From contig JAFGTS010000015.1 in assembly GCA_016933965.1 (NCBI GenBank), forward strand, positions 1-32,232: 32,232 bases of DNA, in the 5' to 3' direction. Both the position numbers and the translations under genes were made by a program. Shown here piece after piece: positions 14,718-26,855 of the stretch (its first letter is position 1; each line of letters begins with the position of its first letter). Origin of the DNA: Deltaproteobacteria bacterium (lineage in GTDB: Bacteria; Desulfobacterota; Syntrophia; Syntrophales; UBA2210). Under the pieces are notes generated by a model, which did no database searches, was not told where the DNA came from, and saw only the letters and a program-made list of their open reading frames with translations.

Positions 14718-15401
14718 ATGGAATCATCGCGAGACACGCTGGTTTGGTCCGCCCGGGAAATAGGTGTCGATCTGCCGAGTACGGTCGCCGACCGTTTCGA
14801 AGCGTACCGCCGCGAGCTGCTCCTCTGGAATTCCCGCATGTCCCTCATATCAGCCCGTTCCGAGCGGGACATCGTGATCGGTCATTTCATCGACTCCCTG
14901 ACCATCGTCTCCTGTGTGAAAGACGGTCCGCAACGGCTTATCGACCTCGGGTCCGGCGCCGGCTTTCCTGCTATCCCGCTCGCGCTCGTGTTCGATGAGC
15001 TCCAGGTCACCCTGGTGGAACCATCGAGGAAAAAAGTTTCCTTCCTCAAGTCGGTGGTCCGCCTTCTCTCCCTCTCCACTGTGACGGTCATCCGTGAACG
15101 GACGGAGTCGCTCATGCAACAGGATCCTCTCCGGAACGCCTTTGATCTGGTGACGTCCCGGGCGGCTTTTCAACTGCCGGAACTGCTGCGCATGGCGGAT
15201 TATTTTCTGGGCGAGGAAGGACGGCTCATCGTCATGAAGGGAAGAACCGCCGACCGCGACCGGGCAGTCGAAGACCGATACAACTTTACTCTGTCGGAAC
15301 GCATGGACAGAGTCCTTCCCGGGACGGGACGCAAAAGGACCATCCTCGTCTACAGCCGCAACATGCCTCGGCGGAACGTCATTGAAGGCGACAAAGGGTG
15401 A
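14718..15401 (+). CDS. rsmG: 16S rRNA (guanine527-N7)-methyltransferase
   Basis: This 227-residue class I SAM methyltransferase of the RsmG (GidB) family has an N-terminal helical region with YRRELLLWNSRMSLIS. The SAM motif is LIDLGSGAGFPAIPLAL (~74-90), the acidic strand VTLVEPSRKKVSFLK follows, and the late motif is VTSRAAFQLPELL. It methylates G527 near the decoding centre; loss gives low-level streptomycin resistance in other bacteria. The ribosome-binding site is weak (GGTGACGG). It lies directly before parA and parB, the arrangement common near bacterial origins. Confidence 0.93.
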   Translation: MESSRDTLVWSAREIGVDLPSTVADRFEAYRRELLLWNSRMSLISARSERDIVIGHFIDSLTIVSCVKDGPQRLIDLGSGAGFPAIPLALVFDELQVTLVEPSRKKVSFLKSVVRLLSLSTVTVIRERTESLMQQDPLRNAFDLVTSRAAFQLPELLRMADYFLGEEGRLIVMKGRTADRDRAVEDRYNFTLSERMDRVLPGTGRKRTILVYSRNMPRRNVIEGDKG

Positions 15402-15496
15402 AACACCAATTTATTTCTTCTCAAAGAGGCGCTTCTGTGCTAGATTCGGCTCGATATGATCTGAACAAAATTCCGTGTTAGAATTGCGTCAAAAAA

Positions 15497-16267
15497 GTGT
15501 TTAAATCCATATGTATAGCCAATCAGAAGGGGGGGGTCGGCAAAACGACGACGGCTATCAACCTGGCCGCCTGTCTCGCCGCCGCAGAGCGGAAAACGCT
15601 CCTCGTAGACTGCGACCCGCAGGGGAACGCCACCAGCGGGCTCGGCATCGACCGCGAAACTGTCGGAGCGAAGGATCTCTATCACGCGTTGATCGGTGAT
15701 GTCCCCCTGAGCGAAACCATCGTGAACACCGAAATCCCCGCCCTGGATGTGGTCCCTTCCACTCAGGACCTGATCGGTGTCGAGGTGGAATTCGTTACCG
15801 TTGAGGATCGTGAGAAGCGTCTGCAAAAAACGCTGAAGCATATTGACAGCACCTACGAATTTATTATAATCGATTGTCCGCCATCGCTCGGGTTTTTGAC
15901 GGTCAACTCGTTGGTAGCGTCCGATTTTGTCATCATACCCTTACAGTGTGAATACTTTGCCCTCGAGGGACTCGGTCAGCTATTGAATACGGTCAAACTG
16001 GTTCAGGCGCGTCTGAATCCCCGGTTGACGCTGGCGGGAATCCTTCTCACCATGTTCGACACGAGAAACCGCCTCTCCCACCGTGTGGAGGAAGAGGTAA
16101 GGAAATATTTCGGGTCCAGGGTCTTTCACACGATCATTCCCCGGAACGTCCGGCTCTCGGAGAGTCCAAGCCACGGTCTGCCTATCATTCTTTATGATAT
16201 CAATTCCCGCGGCGCCGAGTCGTACCTTGAGCTGGCACGGGAAATTCTGACGAACGGAAGGATATAA
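15497..16267 (+). CDS. parA: Chromosome-partitioning ATPase ParA/Soj
   Basis: This 256-residue deviant Walker ATPase has KGGVGKTT (11-18, with the signature first Lys), LLVDCDPQGNATSG and IIDCPPSLGFLT. It binds DNA nonspecifically as an ATP dimer and is cycled by ParB at parS to move origins; Soj also regulates DnaA in Bacillus. GTG at 15497 is the only start possible downstream of the in-frame stop at 15479 that keeps the conserved MFKSICIANQKGG start. No clear Shine-Dalgarno is visible. The Walker A codons contain a run of eight G bases (15529-15536). The parB ATG follows the stop codon without a gap. Confidence 0.95.
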   Translation: MFKSICIANQKGGVGKTTTAINLAACLAAAERKTLLVDCDPQGNATSGLGIDRETVGAKDLYHALIGDVPLSETIVNTEIPALDVVPSTQDLIGVEVEFVTVEDREKRLQKTLKHIDSTYEFIIIDCPPSLGFLTVNSLVASDFVIIPLQCEYFALEGLGQLLNTVKLVQARLNPRLTLAGILLTMFDTRNRLSHRVEEEVRKYFGSRVFHTIIPRNVRLSESPSHGLPIILYDINSRGAESYLELAREILTNGRI

Positions 16268-17122
16268 ATGACCAAGCGGAACGCCTTAGGAAAAGGTCTC
16301 GGCGCCATTTTCACGGATCTCGTGGACGACGGGCAGGACAAACCGTCACTTATTACGTGCGGGATTGAAGAGCTGCGTCCCAACCGGTTTCAGCCCCGGA
16401 AAGATTTCGAGGGAAGGGAAACAGAGGATCTGGTCCGATCGATCCGGCAGAATGGCATTATCCAGCCCATCGTCGTGAGAAAATCTCAGCCCGGATATGA
16501 GATCATCGCTGGAGAGCGGCGCTGGAGAGCGGCACAGGCTGCGGGGTTGAAGGATGTCCCCGTCCTCGTTCGTACCGCCGATGACGAGGAAGTGGCGGAA
16601 CTGTCCCTCATAGAAAACCTGCAGCGGGAAGAACTGAACGCGATAGAAGAGGCCGAGGCCTACCAGACACTGATGGACACCTTTCACCTGACACAGGATC
16701 AGATATCTTCGAAGGTCGGCAAGGATCGTTCAACCATCACCAATTCCCTGAGGTTGCTGAAACTCTCCGCCGATGCCAGAACGGCCCTTTCGGACAGGCG
16801 GATATCGGCCGGACACGCACGGGCCCTCCTTGCCATATCGTCGAAGGATGGGCAGCAACGGGCACTGAAGGACATCATCGGGAAAAAGCTGAGCGTTCGG
16901 GAAGCGGAACGTCTCGCAAAGCGGTTCAACAGTGCGGGGGGAAAGAAGAAAACACGCGCCGACGGTTCGGTGGCGTATCTAGAAGACATGCTGTCCAAAA
17001 AGCTGATGACCAGGGTCACCATTCGCCGGACACGCAAAGGAGGTACGATAGAGATCACGTTCTCATCACCAGAGGACCTGAACCGTCTGTCCCAGTTACT
17101 TGCCGGCACGCATGAACGGTAA
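16268..17122 (+). CDS. parB: Chromosome-partitioning protein ParB (CTPase clamp)
   Basis: This 284-residue protein begins with the basic ALGKGLGAIF tail, which in ParB stimulates ParA ATPase. The N-terminal CTP-binding region shows IIQPIVVRK and GERRWRAA, followed by SLIENLQREELNAIEEA. A helix-turn-helix (QISSKVGKDRSTITNSLRLL) reads parS, and a C-terminal dimerisation domain ends the chain. It binds parS, here most obviously the site at 7777-7792, and spreads as a CTP-gated sliding clamp. Its start abuts the parA stop, so the pair is one operon. dnaA begins 48 bases after its stop. Confidence 0.95.
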   Translation: MTKRNALGKGLGAIFTDLVDDGQDKPSLITCGIEELRPNRFQPRKDFEGRETEDLVRSIRQNGIIQPIVVRKSQPGYEIIAGERRWRAAQAAGLKDVPVLVRTADDEEVAELSLIENLQREELNAIEEAEAYQTLMDTFHLTQDQISSKVGKDRSTITNSLRLLKLSADARTALSDRRISAGHARALLAISSKDGQQRALKDIIGKKLSVREAERLAKRFNSAGGKKKTRADGSVAYLEDMLSKKLMTRVTIRRTRKGGTIEITFSSPEDLNRLSQLLAGTHER

Positions 17123-17136
17123 CATCTATCAACACC

Positions 17137-17157
17137 TGTTTATAACTTTGTTTATAG
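17137..17157 (-). promoter_or_regulatory. Two DnaA-box-like motifs before dnaA
   Basis: TGTTTATAA (17137-17145) and TGTTTATAG (17149-17157) are 8 of 9 and 7 of 9 to the reverse of the DnaA box TTATNCACA. They lie 12 bp apart just upstream of the dnaA start. They could serve autoregulation or form part of the origin. The motifs are short and degenerate, so this is tentative. Confidence 0.35.
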
Positions 17158-17169
17158 AGGTGGGGGGTC

Positions 17170-18510
17170 GTGGAATCATATTGGATTGAAAGTACTAAGA
17201 TCATTAAGGAAAAGATAAGCCAGCAGAATTTTGAGACCTGGATCAGGCCAATCAGGGTTTCATCGGTGGAGGAAAACAATATCTTTCTGGCGGTTCCCAA
17301 TAAATTTTTCAAAGACTGGCTCGTGGAAAACTATCTTTCCGTGATCAGCGACTCCCTGTCGCAGACGATGGGAACCATCGTGAATGTCAATTTCATTGTT
17401 GATGAAGATGATATCAAAAAAACGGATGTTTCCACGAAAACATCCAAGAAAGGAGCAAAAAAGATCGCTCCCCAGCGTACGAACCCCTCCCTGAATCACA
17501 GTTATACCTTCGAGCGTTTTGTCGTCGGGGCATCGAACCAGTTCGCCCACGCCGCAGCGTTGTCCGTCGCCGAGCAGCCGGCATCCCACTACAATCCGCT
17601 CTTCATATACGGCGGCGTCGGTCTGGGGAAAACTCATCTTATCAATGCCATCGGCCTTCATACCTGTTCCGTCTTTCCCGACCGCAATGTTCTCTATATA
17701 TCTGCGGAGCAGTTCATGAACGAGCTCATCAACTCGATACGTTATGACAAGATGCCGAATTTCAGGGAAAAATTCAGAAAAATAGACTCACTTTTGATAG
17801 ACGACATCCAGTTCATCGCCGGGAAGGAACGAACGCAGGAAGAATTTTTTCATACCTTCAACGCTCTTCACGATTCAGGAAAACAGATCGTGGTGACGAG
17901 TGACAAATTCCCGAAGGACATACCGAATCTCGAAGGACGGTTGCGGTCGCGCTTTGAATGGGGGCTTATCGCCGATATACAACCGCCCGACATAGAAACA
18001 CGCATGGCGATCATAGAAAAGAAAGCTCATGAAAATAACATACAGATACCGGGAGAAGTAACACACTATATCGCAACAGTTGCTGATTCCAACATTAGGG
18101 AACTGGAAGGGATACTGACACGTATCGCGGCATACGCATCACTGACCGGCAAGGAGATAAACATCAATGTGGTCAAGGAGGTCGTCAAAAACATACTGAA
18201 GAACATTAAGGAAAAAACGATCACTGTCGACGAGATCATGAAGACCGTGGCCGCTTCATTCAACCTGAAAATAAATGACCTGAAATCTCAGAAAAAGAAC
18301 AAAAACCTGATACTTCCCCGCCAGATAGCCATGTATCTGTCACGGAAGCTCACACGTCTTTCCTTCCCTGATATCGGCACAAAAATTGGTGGCAGAGACC
18401 ATTCAACGGTAATATACTCTGCGAATAAAGTACGCTCACTGATGGAGAAGGACCCGTCGATCAAGCGTACCGTCGAGGAAATAGAAGAAAAACTGCAAAC
18501 CGGTTCCTAA
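17170..18510 (+). CDS. dnaA: Chromosomal replication initiator DnaA
   Basis: This 446-residue AAA+ initiator has four domains. Domain I (~1-80) is the DnaB/self-interaction region (FETWIRPIRV, FFKDWLVENY). A short linker domain II is Lys/Ser rich. Domain III has Walker A GGVGLGKTH (148-156) and Walker B LLIDDIQF. Domain IV is the DNA-binding part, with RQIAMYLSRKLT and the signature GGRDHSTVIY. It binds DnaA boxes at oriC and melts the duplex. The start is GTG 17170 after GAGGTGGGGGG. Codon use here is visibly more A/T-rich than in neighbouring genes. It is followed by a 132-base spacer and dnaN. Confidence 0.97.
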   Translation: MESYWIESTKIIKEKISQQNFETWIRPIRVSSVEENNIFLAVPNKFFKDWLVENYLSVISDSLSQTMGTIVNVNFIVDEDDIKKTDVSTKTSKKGAKKIAPQRTNPSLNHSYTFERFVVGASNQFAHAAALSVAEQPASHYNPLFIYGGVGLGKTHLINAIGLHTCSVFPDRNVLYISAEQFMNELINSIRYDKMPNFREKFRKIDSLLIDDIQFIAGKERTQEEFFHTFNALHDSGKQIVVTSDKFPKDIPNLEGRLRSRFEWGLIADIQPPDIETRMAIIEKKAHENNIQIPGEVTHYIATVADSNIRELEGILTRIAAYASLTGKEININVVKEVVKNILKNIKEKTITVDEIMKTVAASFNLKINDLKSQKKNKNLILPRQIAMYLSRKLTRLSFPDIGTKIGGRDHSTVIYSANKVRSLMEKDPSIKRTVEEIEEKLQTGS

Positions 18511-18642
18511 CAGGTTCGCCAACAGGTTTTTTCGTAAAAATATTCTTGGGATCGGGAACATAGGAAATGATATACACAGATTCACAGGTCCTACTAGTAC
18601 GACTATATTTTTTTAAAAAATAATTAAGGAGAGTATTTAGAG
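18511..18642. other. oriC: A+T-rich dnaA-dnaN spacer, candidate oriC or part of it
   Basis: ATATACACA (18570-18578) is 8 of 9 to the DnaA box, and AGATTCACA (18578-18586) 7 of 9. An A/T-only stretch around 18604-18626 could act as an unwinding element. Only two imperfect boxes are visible, so the true origin may lie elsewhere nearby, for instance upstream of dnaA or at the strand switch. Confidence 0.35.
18581..18609 (+). promoter_or_regulatory. Putative dnaN promoter
   Basis: TTCACA (18581-18586), 17 bp, TATATT (18604-18609): 5 of 6 in each box. The start would be near 18616, 27 bases before the dnaN ATG. The DnaA-box-like motifs overlap or abut the -35, so DnaA could repress or tune dnaN. 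Confidence 0.55.
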
Positions 18643-22177
<3,535 letters not shown>

Positions 22178-22282
22178 CAGAAGATCGAAACGACACGGCA
22201 GACCGTCTGAACCATTCCCGTCATTGAAATTGTTTGATGGCCTCTAAAGAACGCCGTTCGTTGTATATCCGGAGGAAGAAGA

Positions 22283-24805
22283 ATGGACCAACTGTACCAG
22301 CGCAATATGCCGGTCACCATTGAAGACGAAATGAAGAGATCCTACATGGAGTACGCCATGAGCGTCATTGTGGGGCGGGCGATCCCCGATGTCCGCGACG
22401 GACTGAAGCCCGTTCATCGAAGGGCGCTCTTTGCCATGGCGGATCTGGGAAACCGCTGGAACCGGTCTTACAAGAAATCCGCCAGGATCGTCGGCGATAT
22501 TATCGGGAAATACCATCCCCACGGCGATGCGGCGGCCTATGATACGATCGTACGGATGGCACAGGATTTTTCCATGCGATACCCGCTGATCGACGGCCAG
22601 GGGAACTTCGGTTCCATAGACGGTGACCCGCCGGCGGCGATGCGGTACACCGAGATCCGCATGGCCCGCATAACCGAGGAAATGCTTGCCGATCTCGACA
22701 AGGAAACGGTTGATTTCAATCCGAACTACGACGAGTCTCTCATGGAACCGGCGGTTCTGCCTACGAAGATCCCCGAACTGCTGCTGAACGGTTCCTCGGG
22801 GATCGCCGTAGGCGTCACCACGAATATTCCGCCCCATAATATCCGGGAGATCGCCGATGGGATCATCGCCCTGATACGGGATCCGCACATGACGGTGGAA
22901 TCCCTGATGCGGTACGTGCAGGGGCCCGATTTCCCCACGGCGGGGTTCATCAACGGACGGGGAGGGATCGTGAACGCCTACCGGACGGGACGGGGGATCA
23001 TCCGCATGAGGGCCCGGGCCATCGTCGAGAGGAACGCCCGGAGCGAGCGGGAAAGCATCGTGGTGACGGAACTTCCCTACATGGTGAACAAGGCAAGCCT
23101 CATCGAAAAGATCTCTGAACTGGTGAAGGAGAAAAAGATAGACGGCATCGCCGACCTGCGGGACGAATCGGACCGCGACGGCATGCGCATCGTCATCGAT
23201 CTGAAGCGGGATGAAATGTCCGGTGTCATCCTGAACCAGTTGTACAAGCATACACCGATGGAATCGACGTTCGGGATTATCATGCTCGCCATCGAGAACG
23301 GCCAGCCGAAAATTTTCAACCTGAAGGAAATGCTCCAGAGTTTCGTGGACTTCAGAAAACAGGTCATCACGCGGCGGACCATCTTCGAGTTGCGGCGCGC
23401 TCAGGAGCGGCTTCACATTCTCGAAGGGTTGATCATAGCCCTCGACAATATTGATGAGATCATCGCCATCATAAAGCAGTCCGAAAACGGTCAGGAAGCG
23501 GCACAGCAGATGACCGCCCGGTTCGGTCTTTCAGACGCACAGACGAAAGCGATCCTCGACATGAGACTCCAGCGCTTGACGGGCCTGGAGCGGGACAAGA
23601 TCCGTGACGAGCACCGGGAAGTGACGGTCCTGGTAGCGGAGCTGGAAGGAATTCTCGCGGACCCGCAGAAGATTCTTGATATCATCGTGGGGGAACAGGA
23701 AGAACTGAAGAACCGCTACGGTGACGCGCGCAGAACGGAGATCGTGCAGGACAGCGAAGAAATAGACATCGAAGACATGATCGTCGAGGAGGATATGGTG
23801 GTCACCATATCGCATCTCGGCTACATCAAGAGGAACCCCGTCAGCCTGTACCGGAGCCAGCGCCGCGGCGGGCGGGGCAAGGTCGGCATGGGGACCAAGG
23901 AGGACGATTTCGTGGAACGGCTCTTCGTGGCCTCCACCCACAGCCACATCCTCTTCTTCACGAACACGGGCCGTGTCCACTGGCTCAAGATATACCAGAT
24001 ACCCCAGGCGGGACGGGCCGCCCGCGGCAAGGCGATCGTCAACCTGATCGGCATCAGCAGCGGCGAGAGGGTAACGGCCGTGCTGCCGGTGACGGAATTC
24101 CTGACGGACCGCTTCATCGTTATGGCCACCAAGAAGGGTATTATCAAGAAAACGGATCTGATGGCCTATTCCAATCCGCGAACGGGGGGCATCATCGCCT
24201 TGACGCTGGACGAGGGTGACGAGTTGATCGCCGTGAGGCAAACGGATGGAGATCAGGAGATATTCCTCGGGACAAGAAAGGGCAAGGCGATCCGGTTCAG
24301 GGAGACCGCGGTGCGTTCGATGGGGCGGACGGCGCGGGGAGTCACCGGGATCAGGATGGGCAAGGATGATTCCGTTATCGGTATGGAGATCATGGGGGAA
24401 ACAAGCTCGATCCTGACAGTTTCGGAAAACGGATACGGAAAGAGGACCACTCTCGGAGAGTACCGCCTCCAGGCACGGGGAGGAAAGGGGATCATCAATA
24501 TCAAGACCGTTCCCAAGATAGGTCTTGTTTCCGGAATCAAGCAGGTCCTGGGGAACGAGGATATCATCCTTATCAGTAACGCCGGGAAGATAATCCGGTT
24601 CCGCGTCGAAGAGGTTCCCCTGCTGCACAGGAGCACCCAGGGCGTGAAACTGATAGGGCTCGATGAGGGAGAAAAGTTCGTCTCCATCGCCCGGGCCGAG
24701 CGGGAAGAACGGGAGGAACGAGAGGGACGGGAAAACGGCGATATACCGTTGGAGGAACTCCTGGAAGGCGAAGAAGAAACACTGCCCGACATGCCGGAGG
24801 AATAA
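22283..24805 (+). CDS. gyrA: DNA gyrase subunit A
   Basis: This 840-residue breakage-reunion subunit has the catalytic Tyr122 in [10 protein letters not shown]. Its N-terminal numbering is collinear with E. coli. The C-terminal beta-pinwheel (from ~510) contains the GyrA box QRRGGRGK, which wraps DNA and marks gyrase rather than ParC. The quinolone region reads [11 protein letters not shown], so residue 83 is Ala where E. coli has Ser; Asp87 is kept. The last ~35 residues form an acidic tail with REE repeats, as in other proteobacterial GyrA. GGAGGAAG precedes the ATG by 4-6 bases. It lies 105 bases after gyrB. Confidence 0.96.
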   Translation: MDQLYQRNMPVTIEDEMKRSYMEYAMSVIVGRAIPDVRDGLKPVHRRALFAMADLGNRWNRSYKKSARIVGDIIGKYHPHGDAAAYDTIVRMAQDFSMRYPLIDGQGNFGSIDGDPPAAMRYTEIRMARITEEMLADLDKETVDFNPNYDESLMEPAVLPTKIPELLLNGSSGIAVGVTTNIPPHNIREIADGIIALIRDPHMTVESLMRYVQGPDFPTAGFINGRGGIVNAYRTGRGIIRMRARAIVERNARSERESIVVTELPYMVNKASLIEKISELVKEKKIDGIADLRDESDRDGMRIVIDLKRDEMSGVILNQLYKHTPMESTFGIIMLAIENGQPKIFNLKEMLQSFVDFRKQVITRRTIFELRRAQERLHILEGLIIALDNIDEIIAIIKQSENGQEAAQQMTARFGLSDAQTKAILDMRLQRLTGLERDKIRDEHREVTVLVAELEGILADPQKILDIIVGEQEELKNRYGDARRTEIVQDSEEIDIEDMIVEEDMVVTISHLGYIKRNPVSLYRSQRRGGRGKVGMGTKEDDFVERLFVASTHSHILFFTNTGRVHWLKIYQIPQAGRAARGKAIVNLIGISSGERVTAVLPVTEFLTDRFIVMATKKGIIKKTDLMAYSNPRTGGIIALTLDEGDELIAVRQTDGDQEIFLGTRKGKAIRFRETAVRSMGRTARGVTGIRMGKDDSVIGMEIMGETSSILTVSENGYGKRTTLGEYRLQARGGKGIINIKTVPKIGLVSGIKQVLGNEDIILISNAGKIIRFRVEEVPLLHRSTQGVKLIGLDEGEKFVSIARAEREEREEREGRENGDIPLEELLEGEEETLPDMPEE

Positions 24806-24901
24806 TGGGTGAGAGTCTTTCGCGCCGTGAAAACGATCCTTTCATTGTTCATCTTCCGGTTTTGATCCGCGGCGCCGGTCGGAACGGGGAGGACCATGAC
24901 G

Positions 24902-25339
24902 ATGGAACACAGGACCCGGGAAAGGATCCCGTACAGGATATTCGAGCATACGGCGGACCTCGGCGTCGAGATCTATGGCCGGAGTCGGGAGGAGCTGTTT
25001 TCGAACGCTGCAGGGGCTATTTGTGATATCGTAACAGAGGGCTGGGACGTCGGGACCGCTCATGAGCGTATTATAGAAGCGGAGGGGACCGACGGAGAAG
25101 ACCTCCTGGTGAATTTCCTGCGGGAGGTCCTTTATCTCCTGAACGGGAAGGGATTTATCTCCCGGGAATGCAGAGTCGCGTTCACCGGTGATGAAAGGCT
25201 TTCGGCCGCACTGCGGGGGGAGCCCCTTGATATGAAAAAGCACCGGCTCACCCGGGAAATAAAGGCGGTCACCTATCATCAGGTCTCGCTGAAGCAGACC
25301 GGCGATGGGTGGTCGGCACGGGTGATATTCGATGTCTGA
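24902..25339 (+). CDS. Archease (activator of RtcB RNA ligase)
   Basis: This 145-residue protein of the archease family has the N-terminal FEHTADLGVEIYG motif with the conserved Asp, LLVNFLREVLYLLNGKGF in the middle, and a C-terminal EIKAVTYHQV strand. Archease helps RtcB form its guanylated intermediate and allows multiple turnover. GGGGAGG lies 9 bases before the ATG at 24902 and only 3 before the in-frame ATG at 24896, so I prefer the second. The stop overlaps the rtcB start by 8 bases, which implies coupling and supports the pairing of function. Confidence 0.92.
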   Translation: MEHRTRERIPYRIFEHTADLGVEIYGRSREELFSNAAGAICDIVTEGWDVGTAHERIIEAEGTDGEDLLVNFLREVLYLLNGKGFISRECRVAFTGDERLSAALRGEPLDMKKHRLTREIKAVTYHQVSLKQTGDGWSARVIFDV

Positions 25340-26774
25340 CCTGAACATGGAAAAACTGGACGAGTATCGCTGGATCATTCCGCCCGTCGGCGGGATGCGG
25401 GTACCCGGACTGATCTATTCCTCGGCGAAGATGATCGGCGGGATCGGAGCCGATGAAAGCCCCCGGCAGGTTGCAAATGTTGCACATCTCCCCGGAATAA
25501 TTAAATATTCCATGGCAATGCCCGACATGCACTGGGGCTACGGATTTCCCATCGGCGGTGTCGCCGCCTTCGATACCGATGAAGGCGTCGTCTCGCCGGG
25601 CGGTGTCGGCTATGACATCAACTGCGGTGTCCGTCTCATGACGACGAAGCTCCGGCACGAGGAGATCGCCCCCGTCATGCCGAAGCTGGTACCGGCGCTC
25701 TTTCGTGAGATCCCGACCGGTGTCGGTTCCCGGGGTGCGCTGAAGCTGTCCCTGAAGGAGGAACGCAAGGTCCTGGTCGAAGGGGCCCGCTGGGCGGTCG
25801 CCAACGGATACGGGACACCGGAGGACCTGGAAACGACGGAAGACGGCGGCACGATGGCGGGAGCCGACCCGGGGACCCTCAGTGACCGGGCCCTCGATCG
25901 GGGTCGTGACCAGGTGGGGACCCTGGGTTCGGGGAATCATTTTCTCGAGATAGAGGTGGTTGAAGAGATCTTCGATGAGGAGGCGGCCCGCGCCTTCGGT
26001 CTTGAATTGGACCAGGTCGCCGTTGTCATTCATTCCGGTTCCCGGGGATTGGGATACCAGGTATGCGATGATTTCCTCGCCCGCATGATGAAGCAGGCCG
26101 ATGGACTGGGTTTTTCACTTCCCGACCGGCAGCTGGCCTGTGCCTATATCCGGTCGTCCATCGGCCGGGAATACCTGTCGGCCATGGCCTGTGCCGCCAA
26201 CTATGCCTGGGCGAACCGCCAGATGCTCATGCACTGGACACGGCAGACCTTCGAGACGACCCTTCAAAGATCACCACGGGAGATCGGTATGCGGCTCCTC
26301 TATGATGTCTGTCACAACATAGCAAAGATGGAAACGATCCCCCTGGAAGGGAAAGAGCGTCGGTTATGCGTCCACCGGAAAGGGGCGACGAGGGCCTTTC
26401 CCCCCGGCCATCCGGCCCTCCCGGGACGGTACCGCCCCGTGGGACAGCCCGTGCTTATCCCGGGAGATATGGGTACCGGGTCCTACGTTCTGGCGGGGAC
26501 GGAAAAGGCCTTTCAGGACACCTTCGGAAGCACCTGCCACGGTGCCGGGCGGGTGATGAGCCGCAGCCGGGCGAAAAAGGAAAGCAGGAACCGGTCCATC
26601 GGGAGGGAACTGGCGGACCGGGGCATTCTGGTCATGGCGACGGGCAAGGGGACCCTTCACGAGGAAATTCCCGAAGCATACAAGGACATCGATGATGTCG
26701 TCGATGTGGTCCATCGGGCCGGGATATCGAAGAAAGTTGCCAGACTCAAGGCGGTGGGGTGTATCAAGGGATAA
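25332..26774 (+). CDS. rtcB: tRNA-splicing/RNA-repair ligase RtcB
   Basis: This 480-residue GTP-dependent ligase joins 2',3'-cyclic phosphate or 3'-phosphate ends to 5'-OH RNA ends. Metal ligands appear in PGGVGYDINCGVRL (Asp95, Cys98), GSGNHFLEIE (His203) and VIHSGSRGLG (His234). The guanylated His is His403 in STCHGAGRVMSRS. HRKGATRAFPPGHP and IPGDMGTGSYVLAG are further family blocks. The length is typical. No rtcA cyclase or rtcR regulator is adjacent; the partner is archease instead. A GGTCCC/GGGACC hairpin follows the stop directly. Confidence 0.95.
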   Translation: MSDLNMEKLDEYRWIIPPVGGMRVPGLIYSSAKMIGGIGADESPRQVANVAHLPGIIKYSMAMPDMHWGYGFPIGGVAAFDTDEGVVSPGGVGYDINCGVRLMTTKLRHEEIAPVMPKLVPALFREIPTGVGSRGALKLSLKEERKVLVEGARWAVANGYGTPEDLETTEDGGTMAGADPGTLSDRALDRGRDQVGTLGSGNHFLEIEVVEEIFDEEAARAFGLELDQVAVVIHSGSRGLGYQVCDDFLARMMKQADGLGFSLPDRQLACAYIRSSIGREYLSAMACAANYAWANRQMLMHWTRQTFETTLQRSPREIGMRLLYDVCHNIAKMETIPLEGKERRLCVHRKGATRAFPPGHPALPGRYRPVGQPVLIPGDMGTGSYVLAGTEKAFQDTFGSTCHGAGRVMSRSRAKKESRNRSIGRELADRGILVMATGKGTLHEEIPEAYKDIDDVVDVVHRAGISKKVARLKAVGCIKG

Positions 26775-26790
26775 GGTCCCTGGGGGGACC
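26775..26790 (+). terminator. Hairpin directly after rtcB (no U-run)
   Basis: GGTCCC (26775-26780) pairs with GGGACC (26785-26790) around TGGG, immediately after the rtcB stop. No U-tract follows, so it may protect the mRNA end or pause transcription rather than terminate it on its own. Confidence 0.35.
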
Positions 26791-26855
26791 CTGCGCTCGC
26801 GGGGAGCACATGTAAAGCGACGAAGAAAGCGAAAACACGACGGAGAGGGTATGTG

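Noticed and set aside
22244-24628. Long minus-strand open frames opposite gyrA (390 and 365 codons), and similar ones opposite gyrB
   Set aside because: They are antisense shadows of strongly conserved genes in G+C-rich DNA, with no recognisable domains or start signals.
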